This document shows, piece by piece, positions 12,201 through 27,148 of a stretch of DNA of 64,000 nt. The notes beneath the pieces were generated by a model that saw only the letters and a program-made list of their open reading frames with translations, had not been told where the DNA came from and made no database searches. Position 1 is the stretch's first letter; each line of letters begins with the position of its first letter. This DNA comes from Dioscorea cayenensis subsp. rotundata (Eukaryota; Streptophyta; Magnoliopsida; Dioscoreales; Dioscoreaceae). Made by a program: the position numbers and the translations under genes. Location: assembly GCF_009730915.1 (NCBI RefSeq), contig NC_052480.1, positions 310,001 through 374,000 of the forward strand. Direction: 5' to 3'.

Positions 12201-15200
12201 CATAAAAATAGAGTTTTCATTGCTGGTGATCTTCATATAAGTTCACTGATTTCTTATGATACCTAGATTTGATCTTTCAGGAAATAGGCCTCCAATGTGA
12301 CCAGAATCAAGGAGAATGCCGTGCTAAATTTTCTTGCCATTTAGACTGTTTTGCTTGGGTTAAACGTGACAGCTATCTTCCCCAAGGAAGCCAAGGCCTC
12401 AAGGTGAACCATGTTTTGGGAAATGAAAAGTATTATTGGTCGCAAATTTTCTGGGATTTACAATGTTTTCTGACACAAACAGGGGAACTTCAGTTAAATT
12501 GTCTCTTTGATTTCTTTGATTTGAATTCATTGACTTGTTTTGTCTCTCTAGATGTGTAGTTCTTGGTAGTCTTTTCATTGTCCTAGAAGATTAGGTAGAA
12601 CCATATTGCATGCCAAGTTTTGTTGATTATCATTCCTTAAATTATGTCAATCTGGAAATTTGGGCTATTTGTTTCGTCCTTCGCTATATATTTCTCATGC
12701 AAAATTCTCAAAAGATCATGCAGGTTCAAATTTCTTGCTTTGAATGCAACTTTCTAGGATTCCAAATTTATCACTTATCGCAGACATGAATACAAATATC
12801 TTGTGGGTAATTACATATCCTGGGCCATGATTTTTTCATCAAAAATATTTAGTTTCTTTTAGTGGTTTAGCTAACATTTTGTTTGAATGATCCAGAGCCC
12901 TCTCATCATCTAATGCTGTCAATAATGATAACACTAAAATCTTTGACATTGAGGGGCATTCATCTTTTAAATATTGATGGATGTTCTTTGATGGTTAGGG
13001 CGGGCAGTTATTGCTATGGATGGGTTTTCTACTCTAGTCTGTGGACCAAGCTTAGATAGTTTCATTTCATTTGCAGTTTTGCTATTTGTATGATTTTGTG
13101 TCTATATAGTATTTTATATAGTATGAATTGGCCTTATCAATCTATTTGGTGTTGACTATTGTTGACGCTTTCTTATGCAAATGTGGATTTTTTCTTTTAT
13201 TTATGGATAATTTGCTTTTCCCGTTATTGTTTGATCATTTTTTTTTCATGTTCTGGTAACTTTATTTTCTCCTGTTGTCTATAGGCTGTTACAAAGGCCA
13301 AGTTGGGTTATGATCCATTAGAGGTAAATCCTGAAGACATGGTTCGATTTGCAATGGAACAACCTCAGGTATGTCCTTTCAAACTGCAAAATTTAACTGA
13401 TGAAGTGCTGTTATAATTAATCATACATGATGTGATGGTTTATGGTATGTCATATAAATGACACCGCATATATGCCTTATGCCCGGAGAATAAATGTAAC
13501 TGCTCTGACTTTTTTATTTTCAGTTGAATCTTTTGCTCCTGGGTCGGTTATCAGACCTATTTAGATTTCTCAAATCAGATGATTGCTATGTGCGTTGTTT
13601 GAACTGCTGAGGATGGTTTTGGTTTTTCATTGTTTCAGATTATGGCGTCCTATTCTGTATCAGATGCTGTGGCAACTTACTATCTTTACATGACATATGT
13701 GCATCCGTTTATTTTCTCTCTTGCAACTATAATTCCCATGCCACCTGATGAAGTCTTGCGCAAGGGAAGTGGTACCCTTTGTGAAATGCTTCTCATGGTT
13801 CAGGTGGGGTTGTCAGAGAACTTCCTTTTTTTTTTTTCAAGCAACGTACCTGTATGATATTGTTTATGTTAGCTGGATGATCCCCACTTGACTCTTGAAT
13901 TGATTGATTTAATTTACATTCAGGCGCATAAAGCGAATGTCATCTGTCCCAACAAACATCAGGCAGATCCAGAGAAGTTCTACAACAATCGCCTTCTAGA
14001 AAGTGAAACTTACATAGGAGGGCATGTTGAATGCCTAGAAAGTGGGGTATTTAGATCTGATCTTCCCACAAAGTTTCAACTTGATCCATCGGCATTTGAG
14101 GTAATCATTTCTGTAAACATCGAAGGTCTTTAATTTTCACACAGCTATGTTAAAAATAATGTATTTAAATTGGACGAAAAATGATATTTAGAAATAAAAC
14201 TTAAAGCTTTTAATTCTTGTTTCGTACATTGATATTTTCATATATGCATGAAACTATGAGTATTCCTTCACGTAAAAGTTTTTCCAACATGAAATTATTA
14301 TGATTTTTTTTATCTGCAGCAATTAATCAGGAATCTTGATCGTGATTTGCAATATGCCATAAGCACAGAGGGGAAAATGGATGTTGACTCTATATCAAAC
14401 TATGAAGATGTGAAGAAGGCGATATTAGATAAGGTGCCATCAAATTTAGTACTGCAGATTTTCTTGTTCATAATTTTCGCAGGTGTTCCTATTCTTAAAT
14501 TGCTAGTCTGCTCAATAATTTATTTTTCAAAAAAAATTCATTTTTCAGGGGTAATTCCTGTTCCACTTTGTTCCTAAATCTTTATTAAACCTTGATTGAT
14601 TTGCAACTTTCTTTGTTAGTCGCATATATGTATGCATGCTTTATTTTATTTTATTTTATTTTTTCCAGAATATCTATTCACCTCGAGGTTTCAGTAATCA
14701 TTTGGCTTATTGCAGCTTACACTATTGAGAGATCATCCAACACGTGAAGAGTGCCCTCTTATTTATCATTTGGACGTTGCAGCAATGTATCCAAATATCA
14801 TTCTCACAAACAGGCTTCAGGTACTTGCTTGTGATGGTATTGTGCTAATTACATGGAAAAGAACGTTCCTTTACAAAGTTCTTCATTTATGCTTTTGAAA
14901 AACTCATGTTACCAATTAGCTGATCGAGTAATTTATTTGGAGAGAATGGTGAATTGCTTCATGATGATTCTATATAGCATGCAACTGATAATCAAAAACT
15001 CTTTCACATAGGAACACTTCTCCCATAATAAGAGAGAAATAAACCTGGCCTAACCTAGAGAAGAAAATGGATTTGGGCATCTTAGAATAAAATGGTTTAT
15101 GCTGATATAGATTGCATGTACCAGCCAGTTTTGTGATCTCATTATTTTCTTTGCCATTTATGAATGGTTCGTTAGATTGATTTGTGCAGTATCAGCATGA

Positions 15201-18200
15201 TTCATGCTTAGGTTATAGACACATCTTGATCATGTTCTTCTCCTATTTGCCCTAATTAGCTAAGGTTAGCTTTTGTTTATATTTTTCTTGCTGACTAAAA
15301 TATTTCTAAGCAACTAGGTTGTTTTACATGTTTTGCACTATAGTACCTGTTGTGCTTTTATATGAGTAGCTTTTGAGTTACTTTTATTTCTAATTCCATT
15401 TTCATTTACCTTAAATATGTTTATTATTTCTGATCTTGTTCTTAGACATATCTACGCTAATGTACTGATTATTGAGATAAATATATTGTTTCAGCCACCA
15501 TCAATAGTATCAGATGTTGTTTGCACTGCATGTGATTTCAATCGCCCTGGCAAAAATTGTCTCCGCAAGCTTGAATGGGTCTGGCGAGGGGAGACCTTCA
15601 TGGCAAAGAAAAGGTTTTCTCTTTTCATACTCATACATATGTTGTTAAATTAGTATGTCCAAATAATCTTATATGAATAAATCATCATATTTTTTCAGTG
15701 ATTATTTTCACCTGAGGAATCAGATAGAGTCTGAAATCATTGAAAATGTTGATGGGCAGTCCTCAAGACCCTTTCTTGACCTTCCAAAAACAGAACAGCT
15801 GGCAAAGCTTAAAGATAGGTTGAGGAAATATTGCCAAAAGGTTAATACAAGTACTTTAGCGCAGGCTTGCTTCTGGAAAAACATGTAATGAATGTTTTCC
15901 TAATATTTAACAGGCTTATAAAAGGGTTCTTGACAAGCCCATTACTGAGCTTCGAGAAGCTGCTATCTGCATGCGTGAAAATCCTTTTTATGTTGATACT
16001 GTGCGAAGGTTAGCAGACATCAACTCCTACTATTCATGATATTTGGCAACAGTTTGTTACTGTCATTTATTTTACTTGCATATTTGGATATGGCTGTCTC
16101 TACTTTCTTTCATAGTGAGAGGTTTTGGGTTTTTAGTTTTATATTTTTTGATAAGTAGTTGCAGTGGACCTCCTGGCTATGTTAATTCTAATTGATATCC
16201 GCCATGATCTAATTTCAGTTTTCGAGATAGAAGGTATGAGTATAAAGGTCTTAATAAGATTTGGAAGGGAAAATTAGCTGAAGCAAAGGCAAGTGGGAAT
16301 TCCATGATGATCCAAGAAGCACAGGTTGGCTGTATTTCTTGAGTGTTGGCTATGATCAGCTTTAGAATGCTTGTTTTCACTGGCTCCTCTTTTGAGTTTG
16401 CAGGATATGGTTGTGCTTTATGATTCACTACAACTTGCTCATAAATGCATACTTAATTCATTCTATGGATATGTCATGCGCAAGTGAGTTGCATTCTATA
16501 CTTTTTATGCTTGGTGATTTAGAGTCATTTGCTTTCACTATATTTTCTTCATGGTTTATTTTATACTTTCCATGACTTTCTTTTTCTTCTACATGATTGG
16601 TTCCTAAAGAGGTGCAAGATGGTACTCAATGGAAATGGCTGGAGTTGTCACTTACACAGGTGCAAAGATCATCCAGAATGCTCGTTTACTTGTTGAAAAA
16701 ATTGGGAGGCCATTGGAATTGGACACTGACGGTATCTGGTGTGCTCTTCCAGGATCTTTCCCCGAGAACTTTACTTTTGAAACAAAGTAAGTTTGTTTGA
16801 TTGTCGAAAATCACATCAAGATTGCCACTTATATTGTTTTTTAGTATTTCTATATGCACCATGCAATAATCTGGATTTAATTTGAGTCCTGTTCTTACAT
16901 ATACTTACCATAATAAACCAAGGCTTTTCTCTTGCTATTTTCCATATTGTTGTACTTATCTATTCCAACCACGTTAATATTGTCTTTAGGCCTTAAAAAA
17001 GAAGTTTAAAGGTATAGAAGTATATGAGATAAATCAATAGGAAAATCTTGCAGATAAAATCTAAACTATAATATCCTATAAAAAAAAACTAGATAATTAT
17101 TTGTCATATTAAATCTTCTATTTAGTAAATTTTCTCCTCTCCTGTCTGAAAAAAGCTATATTAGGTAAATCTAGAGGCCTCCAAGTCCACAATGTGTATC
17201 CATTTTGATGCAGAAGGTTAATGAAGTCTTGGTACTATCAGGAATATGCTAAATGAGGGTTGCCAACCTGCTCAAGACTGATAATCTTGGGAAGACCTTG
17301 ATACCTTCCACAATATTTCCTCATATCATCACTTGTCAGTTGTGAGATATTCTTTGAGTGAAGTTAACTATAAGATTTAGTTATGTAAAGTGATTTATGT
17401 AGAAGACTAACTTCTTGTGTGGTCATTGTTTGTTTTTTAATTTCCTTTCTTTTAAGGTGCTTATCATTTTTAAATTGCCTTGCAGACAGGCAAAGAGAAA
17501 GCTGACAATCTCTTATCCGTGTGTTATGCTTAATGTTGATGTTGCCCAAAACAACACTAATGATCAATACCAGGTGGGGAACTGGCAGACAAGATTCGTG
17601 AAAATCTCACAAATTACATGTTTGTTTATAAAATTCTCTTTCCTCTCTTCAAACAGACTCTTAAAGATCCTATTACCAAGACATATACTACACATAGTGA
17701 ATGCTCCATTGAATTTGAAGTGGATGGACCATATAAGGTGAAATGGTGAATTGTATGTCTCCTTTTGGTTTAAAGTCAATGGCAATGCATCTCATATTGA
17801 GTATTTATTTCGTCATAACAGGCAATGATCCTTCCAGCTTCAAAGGAAGAAGGTATTTTGATCAAGAAGCGTTATGCTGTTTTTAATCATGATGGAACCT
17901 TGGCTGAGCTTAAAGGTTTTGAGATCAAGAGGAGAGGTGAGCTGAAGCTAATAAAAGTTTTCCAGGTATGTTGCTTTGCTTCTTGTATTATTCATACCTT
18001 TGTGCGTGTGTGTGATCATCACATCCTTTGGTTTATGTTCCATATGCTTGTGAAAGTTCTCTGTCAAGCGTTTAGTTTTGTCTGTTGCTATGAGGTTGCA
18101 ATCCACATTTTCTATTGAAACCTGGAAATCTCCATCATCTTACTCCCATGAATTAGGCATCTGTTGTGCTTAATTTTTTGGCATACCAAGGCTTCTATGT

Positions 18201-21200
18201 TTCTATTTTTCATTTTCTGAATACATGATTGACCACCATTTGCTAGAATTTATGCTGCTCTTCACTTCATGGTGAGCCATGTGGGAGTGATATTGATTGG
18301 TTTTCTGCTCAATAGGCAGAGGTTTTTGACAAGTTTCTTTATGGGTCAACCTTGGAAGAGTGCTATGCAGCTGTTGCAGCTGTTGCAAACCGGTGGCTTG
18401 ATCTTTTAGATGTAAGTTGTGGAAGCATAGTTTGATCAGCTTGACACTGTTGGTTAACTTTTACCTTCGTTATCTTAGTGATCTTTTGTTTATATGCTTT
18501 TGCCAGAACCAAGGAATTGATATAGCTGACAGTGAGTTGCTTGATTACATATCTGAATCAAGCACAATGAGTAAATCTTTAGTTGATTATGGAGAGCAGA
18601 AGTCATGTTCTGTGACAACAGCAAGACGACTTGCTGATTTTCTTGGAGACACTATGGTCAAAGACAAAGGACTTCGCTGCCAATACATAGTTGCATGTGA
18701 ACCGCGGGTAACTAGCCAACTCTTTATTTGAGATCTGCATTTGCAGAGGTGCTTGTGATGCTAGATTGTGTGTTACTTTTACAACTATTGATTTCAATAT
18801 CTCATCCACGTGTAAATTACATCCAGTGTTTTTCCTCTGAAGTATGCTAATCTCAATAGCCCCTTTTTTTTTTTGCATATTATTTTTTTCTGTTTTTCAG
18901 ATATTGTGTAACTAAAAATAAGAATGTTAAAATGGTGGTTTCTACATCTTATCCAGCTGGGTGACATGGGCTTGGGTAGGGTGGTTTGCATTCAAGCACA
19001 TGAGGAAAGCAAGCTTTGTTGCTAGTGTTCTTTTCCTGGATAGGTGTGCTTAGAAAGGGTAGTTTTTTATGCAACCATAAATTTTATCCAACAAGAGCGA
19101 TCACGACAAAAATTTTATGCTTCTTTCTGAGCTTGTATAGTTATTCTTCTTTCTGAGCTGTACATACAATATTGGTATCAATTTTTTCTAACTGAGATTT
19201 CTTGAATCTTTCATCTTTCCCAAATCTTCGACCTAATGTGCCCCTAATGCTTACAGGGCACTCCTGTAAGTGAGCGTGCTGTCCCTGTTGCCATTTTTGA
19301 AACTGATTCAGGTATGGTCTATCTTATTTCATCATCAAGATATTAATTTTGCATTGTTGATTATTATATATTCATATGCTTTGGGTTGAATTGGGTATTT
19401 AACAGAAAAATCTGATTTATAAAAATCTCATTTTGTTGTTTCTCTTTATCCAGAAATTGCAAAATTTTATCTTCGCAAGTGGTGCAAGATCTCATCTAGT
19501 GTTGGAATCCGGTCTATTATTGACTGGTCCTATTACAGGCAACGTCTAAGTTCTGCTATTCAAAAGATTATAACCATTCCTGCTGCTATGCAGAAGGTTT
19601 GAGCTGTGAAATTCAGAGCAATTTTTTTGTGTATAGATGTTCCTATACATTTCTTCTAATTCCAAAGCTGTGCACTATCAGGTTTCTAACCCAGTTCCAA
19701 GAGTAGTTCATCCCGATTGGCTTCACAGAAAGGTCCGGGAAAAAGAGGAACGTTTTCGGCAACGCAAACTAATTGATCTCTTTGCTCCAATCAGCAAAGA
19801 TGAGGCCATGCTAGAGGAGTCACATGTCCAAGATCTGGAGGATGCCATACATGAAGGGCGTACTTCCAGAATCAGAAAGCAGCCCATAGCCCACAGCTAT
19901 GAGCTTAATAAAGAAAACTTAATGGGCAAACCATCTTGTGTAGTGGATGGGGTTCTTCCTGAAGACCAACAACACAATGCTGCTATGAAGAGGTTGCACA
20001 AGCCTCTTATATCAGTGAGTCAAAATGGCACATCGAGTGAATTCATTGACAGGAAAAGTTGATTATCAAGGGTGGCTTGAAGCTAAGAAGAGGAAATGGA
20101 AAACAATCCGTGAAGAAAGAAAGAGGCGAAAGTAAGTGATTTTGCTTGTTTAACCTTCTTCATAGTTGTGACTTAGATATTTGCCTTTATATTGTTTCCT
20201 GACAGTTCATTGGTATTCAGATTAGGTAGCATTAAGCAACCACATCAGTCCAATGACAGCATTAAATTGGTCAGTTCTAAGCTAAGTTCCAGACATGGCC
20301 AAGATAGCAGTGGGCTTGTTACACTCTTCAGAAAGCACGAGATGGCCCTTATTCGATCACACTGGCAGGTAGTAACTATAAAGGCACACTTTGCCTTGTG
20401 AATCTGACTATACTTTACTGTCCACGACAATGATCACTTAAACTCAAATTTTTTATGGGACAGATAATTCAAATCCTTTCAAGCACGCAACTTGGGTGCT
20501 ATTTTGCTTGGGTTGTTGCAGATGGAAGCATGTTTAAAGTCCCCATCAAAGTGCCAAGAGTTTTCTATCTCAATTCCAAAGCACCAATTACTGAAGAATT
20601 TCCTGGAAGGCTTGTGAACAAAATTCTACCTCATAACAAACCCAACTTCAATCTCATTGAGGTGCCCAATTTTCATCAAGAATGTAATATGTTTAGAATA
20701 ACAAATGATTGAGCTTTGATTGCACTATGTTATCAAACCTGTGGTATCTGTTTTTTGTATGTAGGTTGCTATTGATGAAGACCAGTTTAGGGCTGAAAGC
20801 AAGAAGCTCGCAATTCACCTAGCAGATCCAGAAGTTGAGGTAAAACTTTGTCAACTTGTCAAATCCATTGCTGAGAAATGAATTATTCAACCTAGCCTCC
20901 TTTGGCTCTTACTTCCAGTGCATTTTGGTTATTGTGCGACCTTGTGAGGCTGGAGTTGCAAGCATCTTTTAATATTGCCTACAAGAAGGGCTAACTTCTA
21001 CATTCTGGAACCCAGGATTTCTTGTTCTGTTTCAGTATTTTCTGTTATTATAGATTGGAAAATGTTACTTCAGCCCGCTATATGTTACTATTGCATGTCA
21101 CATGTTGTGACTATCCTTATACATATAATATTATCTTCAAATTCCAGGGACATATATTGGAAGCTTTTTTTTTTTTAAATGCAATCAGTTATCAAATGTT

Positions 21201-24200
21201 TTTTATATTTCATGTTGGGTATATATGCTAATAATTATAGTTCAACTCTTGCCAGGGGATATATGAGACAAAGCTGTCATTGGAGTTTAATGCTATCCTT
21301 CATATTGGTTGTGTTTGCAAAGTAGACAAAACTGCCAAGTTTCGTAATACCCAGGAAGGCTGGGCACTGAATGAGTTGCATATGAAAACTACTGCAGAAT
21401 GCTCTTATTTAGAGCGCAATGTTTCGTTCTTCTATTTGTATCATAGGTAAGTAACAATTGCTAATGTTGCTATATTTTGCTTTTTTCTTTAATGGTTGAT
21501 TCCACATCATAGTTTAAAATTTAAATTCTAGTACTAGTTATTTATGATAATATTATCTTTTGCTGCTTTGATATGCATTCACAGGCATGTTTCTTTTCTT
21601 TCTTTTTTTTCTTTATATTTTAACTGATCTTATAGATCATATCATCTTCAATCTAACTGTAAATTGTAAGAACTTCATTATTCCTGAACCAATCTTCATT
21701 TATATCTAGTCTTTCCCAGAGACACACATGTAGGTCTTCCTTTTGAGTTTCTTGATGCCATGCTACCTACGGCCTTGTTTATTTGCTTTTGTCTCACTTT
21801 CTTGTTATATTAAAGTATAGCAAACTTATCTTTTTTGATTTACTCAATATCTTGGAAGTTGCAATGAATCATTCAAGATGTTGCCTGAGGTCGGGACAGT
21901 TGTTAAGCTAAAAATAAAGCTAAATCGTGTGGTGAATTTTCGGAAGTCATATACTAAGATTATTTTTTCCTCAGCTTGTCCGACGGAAGGGCATTATATG
22001 CCATATATTTTCCAGTATCTTGTACAGTACTGGTCGTGGTTGTTAATCCTTTTCAAAATAGGGAATTGTCATCATCCCTTCTTGAAAGACAATTCCGAGA
22101 AGCTTGCCAAGGCTTGTCCAACAAATCTCCTTTGCGGGAGAACAATACTACCTTTAAGGTATGGTATGCTCGACCTATGTCAAGAGGCATTTAATACATC
22201 CAAACTAATTCTTGATGATTAATTATGCTCAGGTAGATTATGTTCGGTCAATTGAAGCTGGTGAGCAACTTTTGCAAAGAGCTTTGATAGAATACAGGTG
22301 TTGATATATTACTATCTCCACTGCCCTTTTATAATATTGATGCTATTTTATTGCTTTGTTAATCTTAATCTGCAGTTGATATTTCTGCATTTATACATAT
22401 TAGTTTCTCAACATGATTAAACCTTCTAGCCTTGGGAATTACTCACCTTGGATATTTGCGGCATTTAATACTAAGACATTTGAGCATCTTTTAATCCTTC
22501 TGTCTTCTTCCTCTTGAGTTCTTTGATTAAATTGGCTAATTAAATATAACTAAAATTCCTGGAGCTAGAAAAATGTATCATTTGATTATGTATGGTTATG
22601 ATTTTGTTCTTTCCTATGTTTTGTAAATAATTTAGGTGTTTTAATTTAGACTTTTGATTAAATGTTTTTCTAACAGGCATCATCACCCTGGTCCTGCCAT
22701 TGGGATTATAGAATGCCCAAACATTGAAGCTATGAAGTTAGGAATACGAACTTTGGATGATTTTCCCTGTATCAAGATTCCTTGCAATGCAAGGGATAAT
22801 AACTATCAGGTACTTTTTATTCATGTCACTAAAGTTGTCATATGTTTTCCTTTATGCCTTGTCTAACTTCACGGAAGGTTGTCCTTAAAATTTATTTGAC
22901 TGATTCACAGGCACTCGGATGGCAACTTGCAGCTGGTAAAATTGGCATGCAAAGATGTGCTGCTTCATTACAATGGTTTAATGAAAGAATTCACCTTTCG
23001 AGATATGTGCATGTATTGTACTTTGCATAACTAGCAAGTTCATGTTTTTAAATAACTGATGTGACTTGTGACAGTTTTCTCTTTATAAACTATTTGACAG
23101 GTCCCTTTGGGAAACTTTGAGCTTGATTGGCTTCTTTTTACCGCCGATGTTTTCTTCTCCAGAGCACTACGGGATCAGCAGCAGGTTAATTCTCAACTTG
23201 AACGGCATAAAAATATCTTCTTATACTTCTCATGTGATCACTGGTTGGTGTATTGTTGCTTAGTTCTTAACTCTGATTGTTAAGATCCTTTTTATGCACA
23301 GATACTGTGGATATCTGATGATGGGATTCCTGACCTAGGAGGTAGCTTTGAAGGCGATTCTTGCTTTGCAGATGAAGTAAGCACTTGAAATTACATATTT
23401 AGTATACAGGAGGGATGCTTCTAATGGTATTCTGTTTGCTTGAAATCTATTTTATTTCTTTCAATAATTTGTAAGTGACAAACTTTTGTAAAGCAGGTCA
23501 GTCAACCATCTCTCACTTATCCAGGGGCATACAGAAAATTAGTTGTTGAACTTAAGGTAATCACAAGTGTTTTGGAAATCATACATTCCAAATGAGATGC
23601 TAGATCAATTTTACATGTGCATACCACAACTTGTGAATTAATGCTTTGGCAGATCCATCATCTAGCTGTCAATGCTCTTTTAAAGAGTAGCCAGGTGGAT
23701 GAAATGGAAGGAGGATCATTGTTTGGTTATGACCATGACATGCATTCTGGATCGCTTGCCAGTGATGTGAACTATGATGAAGCTAGCGCATGCGTCCATG
23801 CATTTAGAGTACTCAAGCAACTAATACAGAGGTGCATTGCCGATGCTGTCACATCTGGAAATGTGTTTGCAGATGCAATTTTGCAGCATCTATATCGTTG
23901 GCTTTGCAGGTTGGTTTATTAGGCTAAATCATTAACTATATTCTTGCCTCATTTGATCAAGTTGCTAATTGTGCATGTCAGTCCGCTCTCCAAACTTCAT
24001 GATCCAGCTCTTCATCGTTTACTGCACAAGGTCAGTTGCTTGTTGAATTCACTTGCTGATAAGATCTTTAAAGCAAACATGTTTAAAGATTTTCACATTA
24101 TGCTATTGAACTGAATTTTTCTAGTTTGTTTGACAGAGGATTGTTTGTTGTGATCCTCTTTTAACAGACCATCTTTACTGAGTCAAATCCATGTATGAAT

Positions 24201-26370
24201 GTATTTGCAAGCAAGATATCTGTGAAACTGTTGTGCTATCTACGCTTCACATTTCACATATATGTAAAAAGGGTTTTTTGTTTTTATTTATGAGGCAGTG
24301 AAATGTTTATTAGGTCTCTATTCTAGTAGTTATGCTATTGCCCATTAAGTTTTCTTGTAATATTTATATAGGTCATGAAAAAGGTTTTTGCACTACTTCT
24401 GGCGGAGCTTAGAAAGTTAGGCGCCACAATAATCTTTGCAAACTTCTCAAAGATCATTATAGACACCGGAAAGATGGATTTGCCGTCTGCCCATGCATAT
24501 TGTGATTGCTTACTGAAAACTCTACAAACAAGGTGCTTCATTGTCCACTAATGAAATTTAGATTATAATTACACTAATCTATCTTGCTTACTAATATGCT
24601 AATATTTTGCCATTACAGGGACCTTTTTGAGTGGATTGAGCTTGAACCAATGCACTACTGGCATTCATTCTTATTTATGGATCAGGTTCTTTACTGCCAC
24701 CAGGAATATATAGTGCCCTTCAATCTGCTCAGAAATTGATCATTTGAATATTATTTCCTTTTATCTATGTTTTTTTTTAATAACTTAATCCGGGTGTCAT
24801 TTGCCGGTTAATTTTCAGACCACATGGGAATTTTAAAGTCTACTCTTATTATTGTGGCAGTATAACTATGGGGGGATTCAGGCTAAGTCTCTACCTGGAT
24901 CCCAGACTGAAGCTGTTATTGATGAATCTGAAGTTGACATCGTTTCAAGTTGGAATATAGCAGAATGCTTGCCAAAGATGACTCAGGTCAGTCACAATCT
25001 TCTATTCACATTGTTATATCCAGTAGTATCATCTATTTGTTGTGCATCTTCAATAATATGTCTGACAATCTTACTCTTACTGGATTATGTTGAATGCCTC
25101 ACAGGACCATTTTGTTTTGGTTGTTTCCGAGTTCTTGTATATTCCATGGAAGTACTTGAGGGAACAGGTTGCAAGTAGGATGTCTGCAAGGGATGAGAAC
25201 ACTTGCACTCCATCAATCACAATAGCAGCTTCTGAGACTTTTCAAGCATGTATTACAGAGTATCTCAAAGAACAGGTAAGAGCAATGTTATCTTTAGAAA
25301 ATCGGGTTAAATTGATTGGCAAAACATCTTCTTATTGCCTCCTTGCATCTTGTAGATCAGCAATTATTTTACAGAGAAACTTTTAAGGATAGTGCGTGAT
25401 ACACTTCACCACCTCAAGGGAAAAAATAAAATGGAAACAGATGACCAGACAAGTCACGCATTAGAACAAGCTGCTCCTCATCCACACAAAGGAGATGCAG
25501 CATTGGAGTTTATTAAGCATGTCTGTGCTGTTCTTGCCCTTGACCTAAATGTTCAGCATGATGTCCTGGTATGCATCCCCTTTACACTGCTAAATGGCTA
25601 AACCGGAATTGAATTCATAAAAGAAACCACAATAATTTGCTAGCACACACTCAAATGAGTATATGTCACATGTCATTTGCAGAGGATGAGGAAGAATTTG
25701 TTGAAATTGGTCCGGGTAAAAGAATTCTCTCCAGAGGCACAGTTCCATGATCCATCCCCAACGTTCACACTACCAAATGTCATTTGCAGGTATGTTGAAA
25801 ACCTGCCTATCAAGTTCTTATCAGATAACTAGATAAGCCTTATTATATCTGAATTTAAAATTCCTGAAAATTTTACAAAAGTACCAATGGGCTTTGGGGT
25901 TCAAGGATTAAGTAGTAGAAACTTGAGAAGACAAATATGAACACATAGATGAGGCATAGGAATGATTCTTATTCAAAACAAATCCGAGCACTATCTACTG
26001 TCTGCGCTGCAGCTATTGCAATGACTGCCGAGACCTGGACCTTTGTCGTGATTCGGTTCTTATGGAGCATGAGTGGCGGTGTGCTGTACCACAGTGCGGT
26101 CAGCCATACAACCGAGAGCAAATGGAGAACGCTCTGCTTCAAATAGTTCGTCAACGGGAAAGGCTTTTTCATTTGCAGGATGTGGTTTGCTTGCGCTGTA
26201 GGCAAATAAAAGCGGCTCACTTGGCTGAGCAATGCGTGTGTGGTGGCATATTCAGGGTCAAGGAAGACTCCTCTGAATTCCATAACAAAATGCAGGTGTT
26301 TTTAAACATTGCCAGGCGTCAGAAATTTCAATTGCTTCAAGACTGCACATCCTGGATTCTCTCAAGTTAG
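9271..26370 (+). CDS. POL2A: DNA polymerase epsilon catalytic subunit (49 exons, one apparent frameshift)
   Basis: Leading-strand replicative polymerase. I traced 49 exons with GT..AG borders: 9271-9429, 9529-9594, 9689-9748, 9855-9950, 10065-10225, 10473-10561, 10653-10870, 11083-11169, 11265-11399, 12281-12403, 13285-13368, 13639-13803, 13924-14100, 14320-14433, 14716-14820, 15495-15613, 15699-15840, 15914-16008, 16219-16324, 16404-16483, 16610-16786, 17486-17573, 17657-17737, 17822-17965, 18316-18411, 18507-18707, 19257-19311, 19454-19596, 19682-20131, 20206-20368, 20464-20661, 20765-20839, 21256-21446, 21975-22158, 22233-22297, 22677-22809, 22911-23012, 23101-23184, 23302-23376, 23497-23556, 23653-23909, 23982-24030, 24372-24532, 24619-24685, 24861-24986, 25105-25275, 25356-25568, 25683-25789, 26013-26370. 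Exonuclease motifs FDIETT (D247/E249) and YNGDFFDWP (D337), polymerase motif A DVAAMYPN (D598), motif B around K781 (NSFYG) and motif C DTDG (D832/D834) are intact. The C-terminus has both Cys clusters, CSYCNDC...C and CLRC...CVC. The expected product is about 2217 residues. All exons join in phase except for one extra base in exon 29 near 20054, which puts a TGA at 20060 after about 1248 residues. It converges on the AHP gene. Confidence 0.97.
20051..20062 (+). other. Apparent +1 frameshift in POL2A exon 29
   Basis: The frame coming from upstream ends ...EFIDRKS then TGA at 20060-20062. The conserved continuation DYQGWLE lies in the next frame from 20061 on. Removing one A from the AAAA run at 20054-20057 would join the two as ...IDRKVDYQGW. 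No donor of the needed phase is plausible: the best GT (GTGAGT at 20015) is in phase 0 and would leave an intron of only 38 bases ending in the wrong frame. The total exon length is one more than a multiple of three. An assembly or read error in the homopolymer and a real null allele both remain possible. Confidence 0.8.
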
Positions 26371-27148
26371 ACAGGCACGGTGGCCCACCCCTCGCTTAAT
26401 TCTTTTCTTTTTCATTTTTTTGTTGCTTACATCATCAAACCACATCCATCAACAGCGGCCTTTCAACGGTTATTGAATGCACTGTGTATAGATAGATAGG
26501 TGAGTAGGCTACAAAACGGTTAAAGATGGGAGACTCATTTCGGCTTTTAAAACCATTTGTTGTGCCATGGCAGAGAGATGTTCATAGTCACCAAATTAAA
26601 TTCAACCGAGTCTGTGTAGCAATATAAGCCCTTGTCCTTGCACCTTGTGCATGATTTGTAAATGTAAGAACAATGCGTTTGCGACGTTTTATGTTTACAC
26701 ATCTTTCACAAAAACATATATTGTGGCACGTAGAGCCACCATGTTCTACGTATTTGGGTTAACTCACAGACAATATGAAGTAAATCTAAATTGCATCCTG
26801 CTCATTATTTAGATGGAGCTCTGACCAAAATTTTGGAGTAATTCTTTAGTCCTTCACTTTGGCTCCTTTGTATAAGTTTGGAACTGAAACAAAAAAAAAA
26901 ACTGATCCTGCTCAATGATTCTTCATTTGTAACAAAATACAAAATATACAGCAGCCTTGTCAATCACAAATTGGCCTGCTCTCGGCATAGAAATCTTTAA
27001 CTACAGAGAACTTCATACGTTAACACTCAGTTCATAACATCTACGACCACAAAATTTTATTCAATACTTATAAATGAGAGTCTGTCCTATGTAACATAAT
27101 AACTAGCAGACACTGGAACCAAAGCAGGCATGCTCACAAAGTTTCTCC
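26371..27148. other. Convergent 3' intergenic region
   Basis: This holds the 3' UTRs of POL2A and of the minus-strand AHP gene. I see no coding sequence. A- and T-rich stretches, such as the A run near 26890-26900, may serve as polyadenylation signals. Confidence 0.6.

Noticed and set aside
20015..20052. Intron from GTGAGT to TTGACAG in POL2A exon 29
   Set aside because: It would be only 38 bases long and would leave the wrong reading frame.
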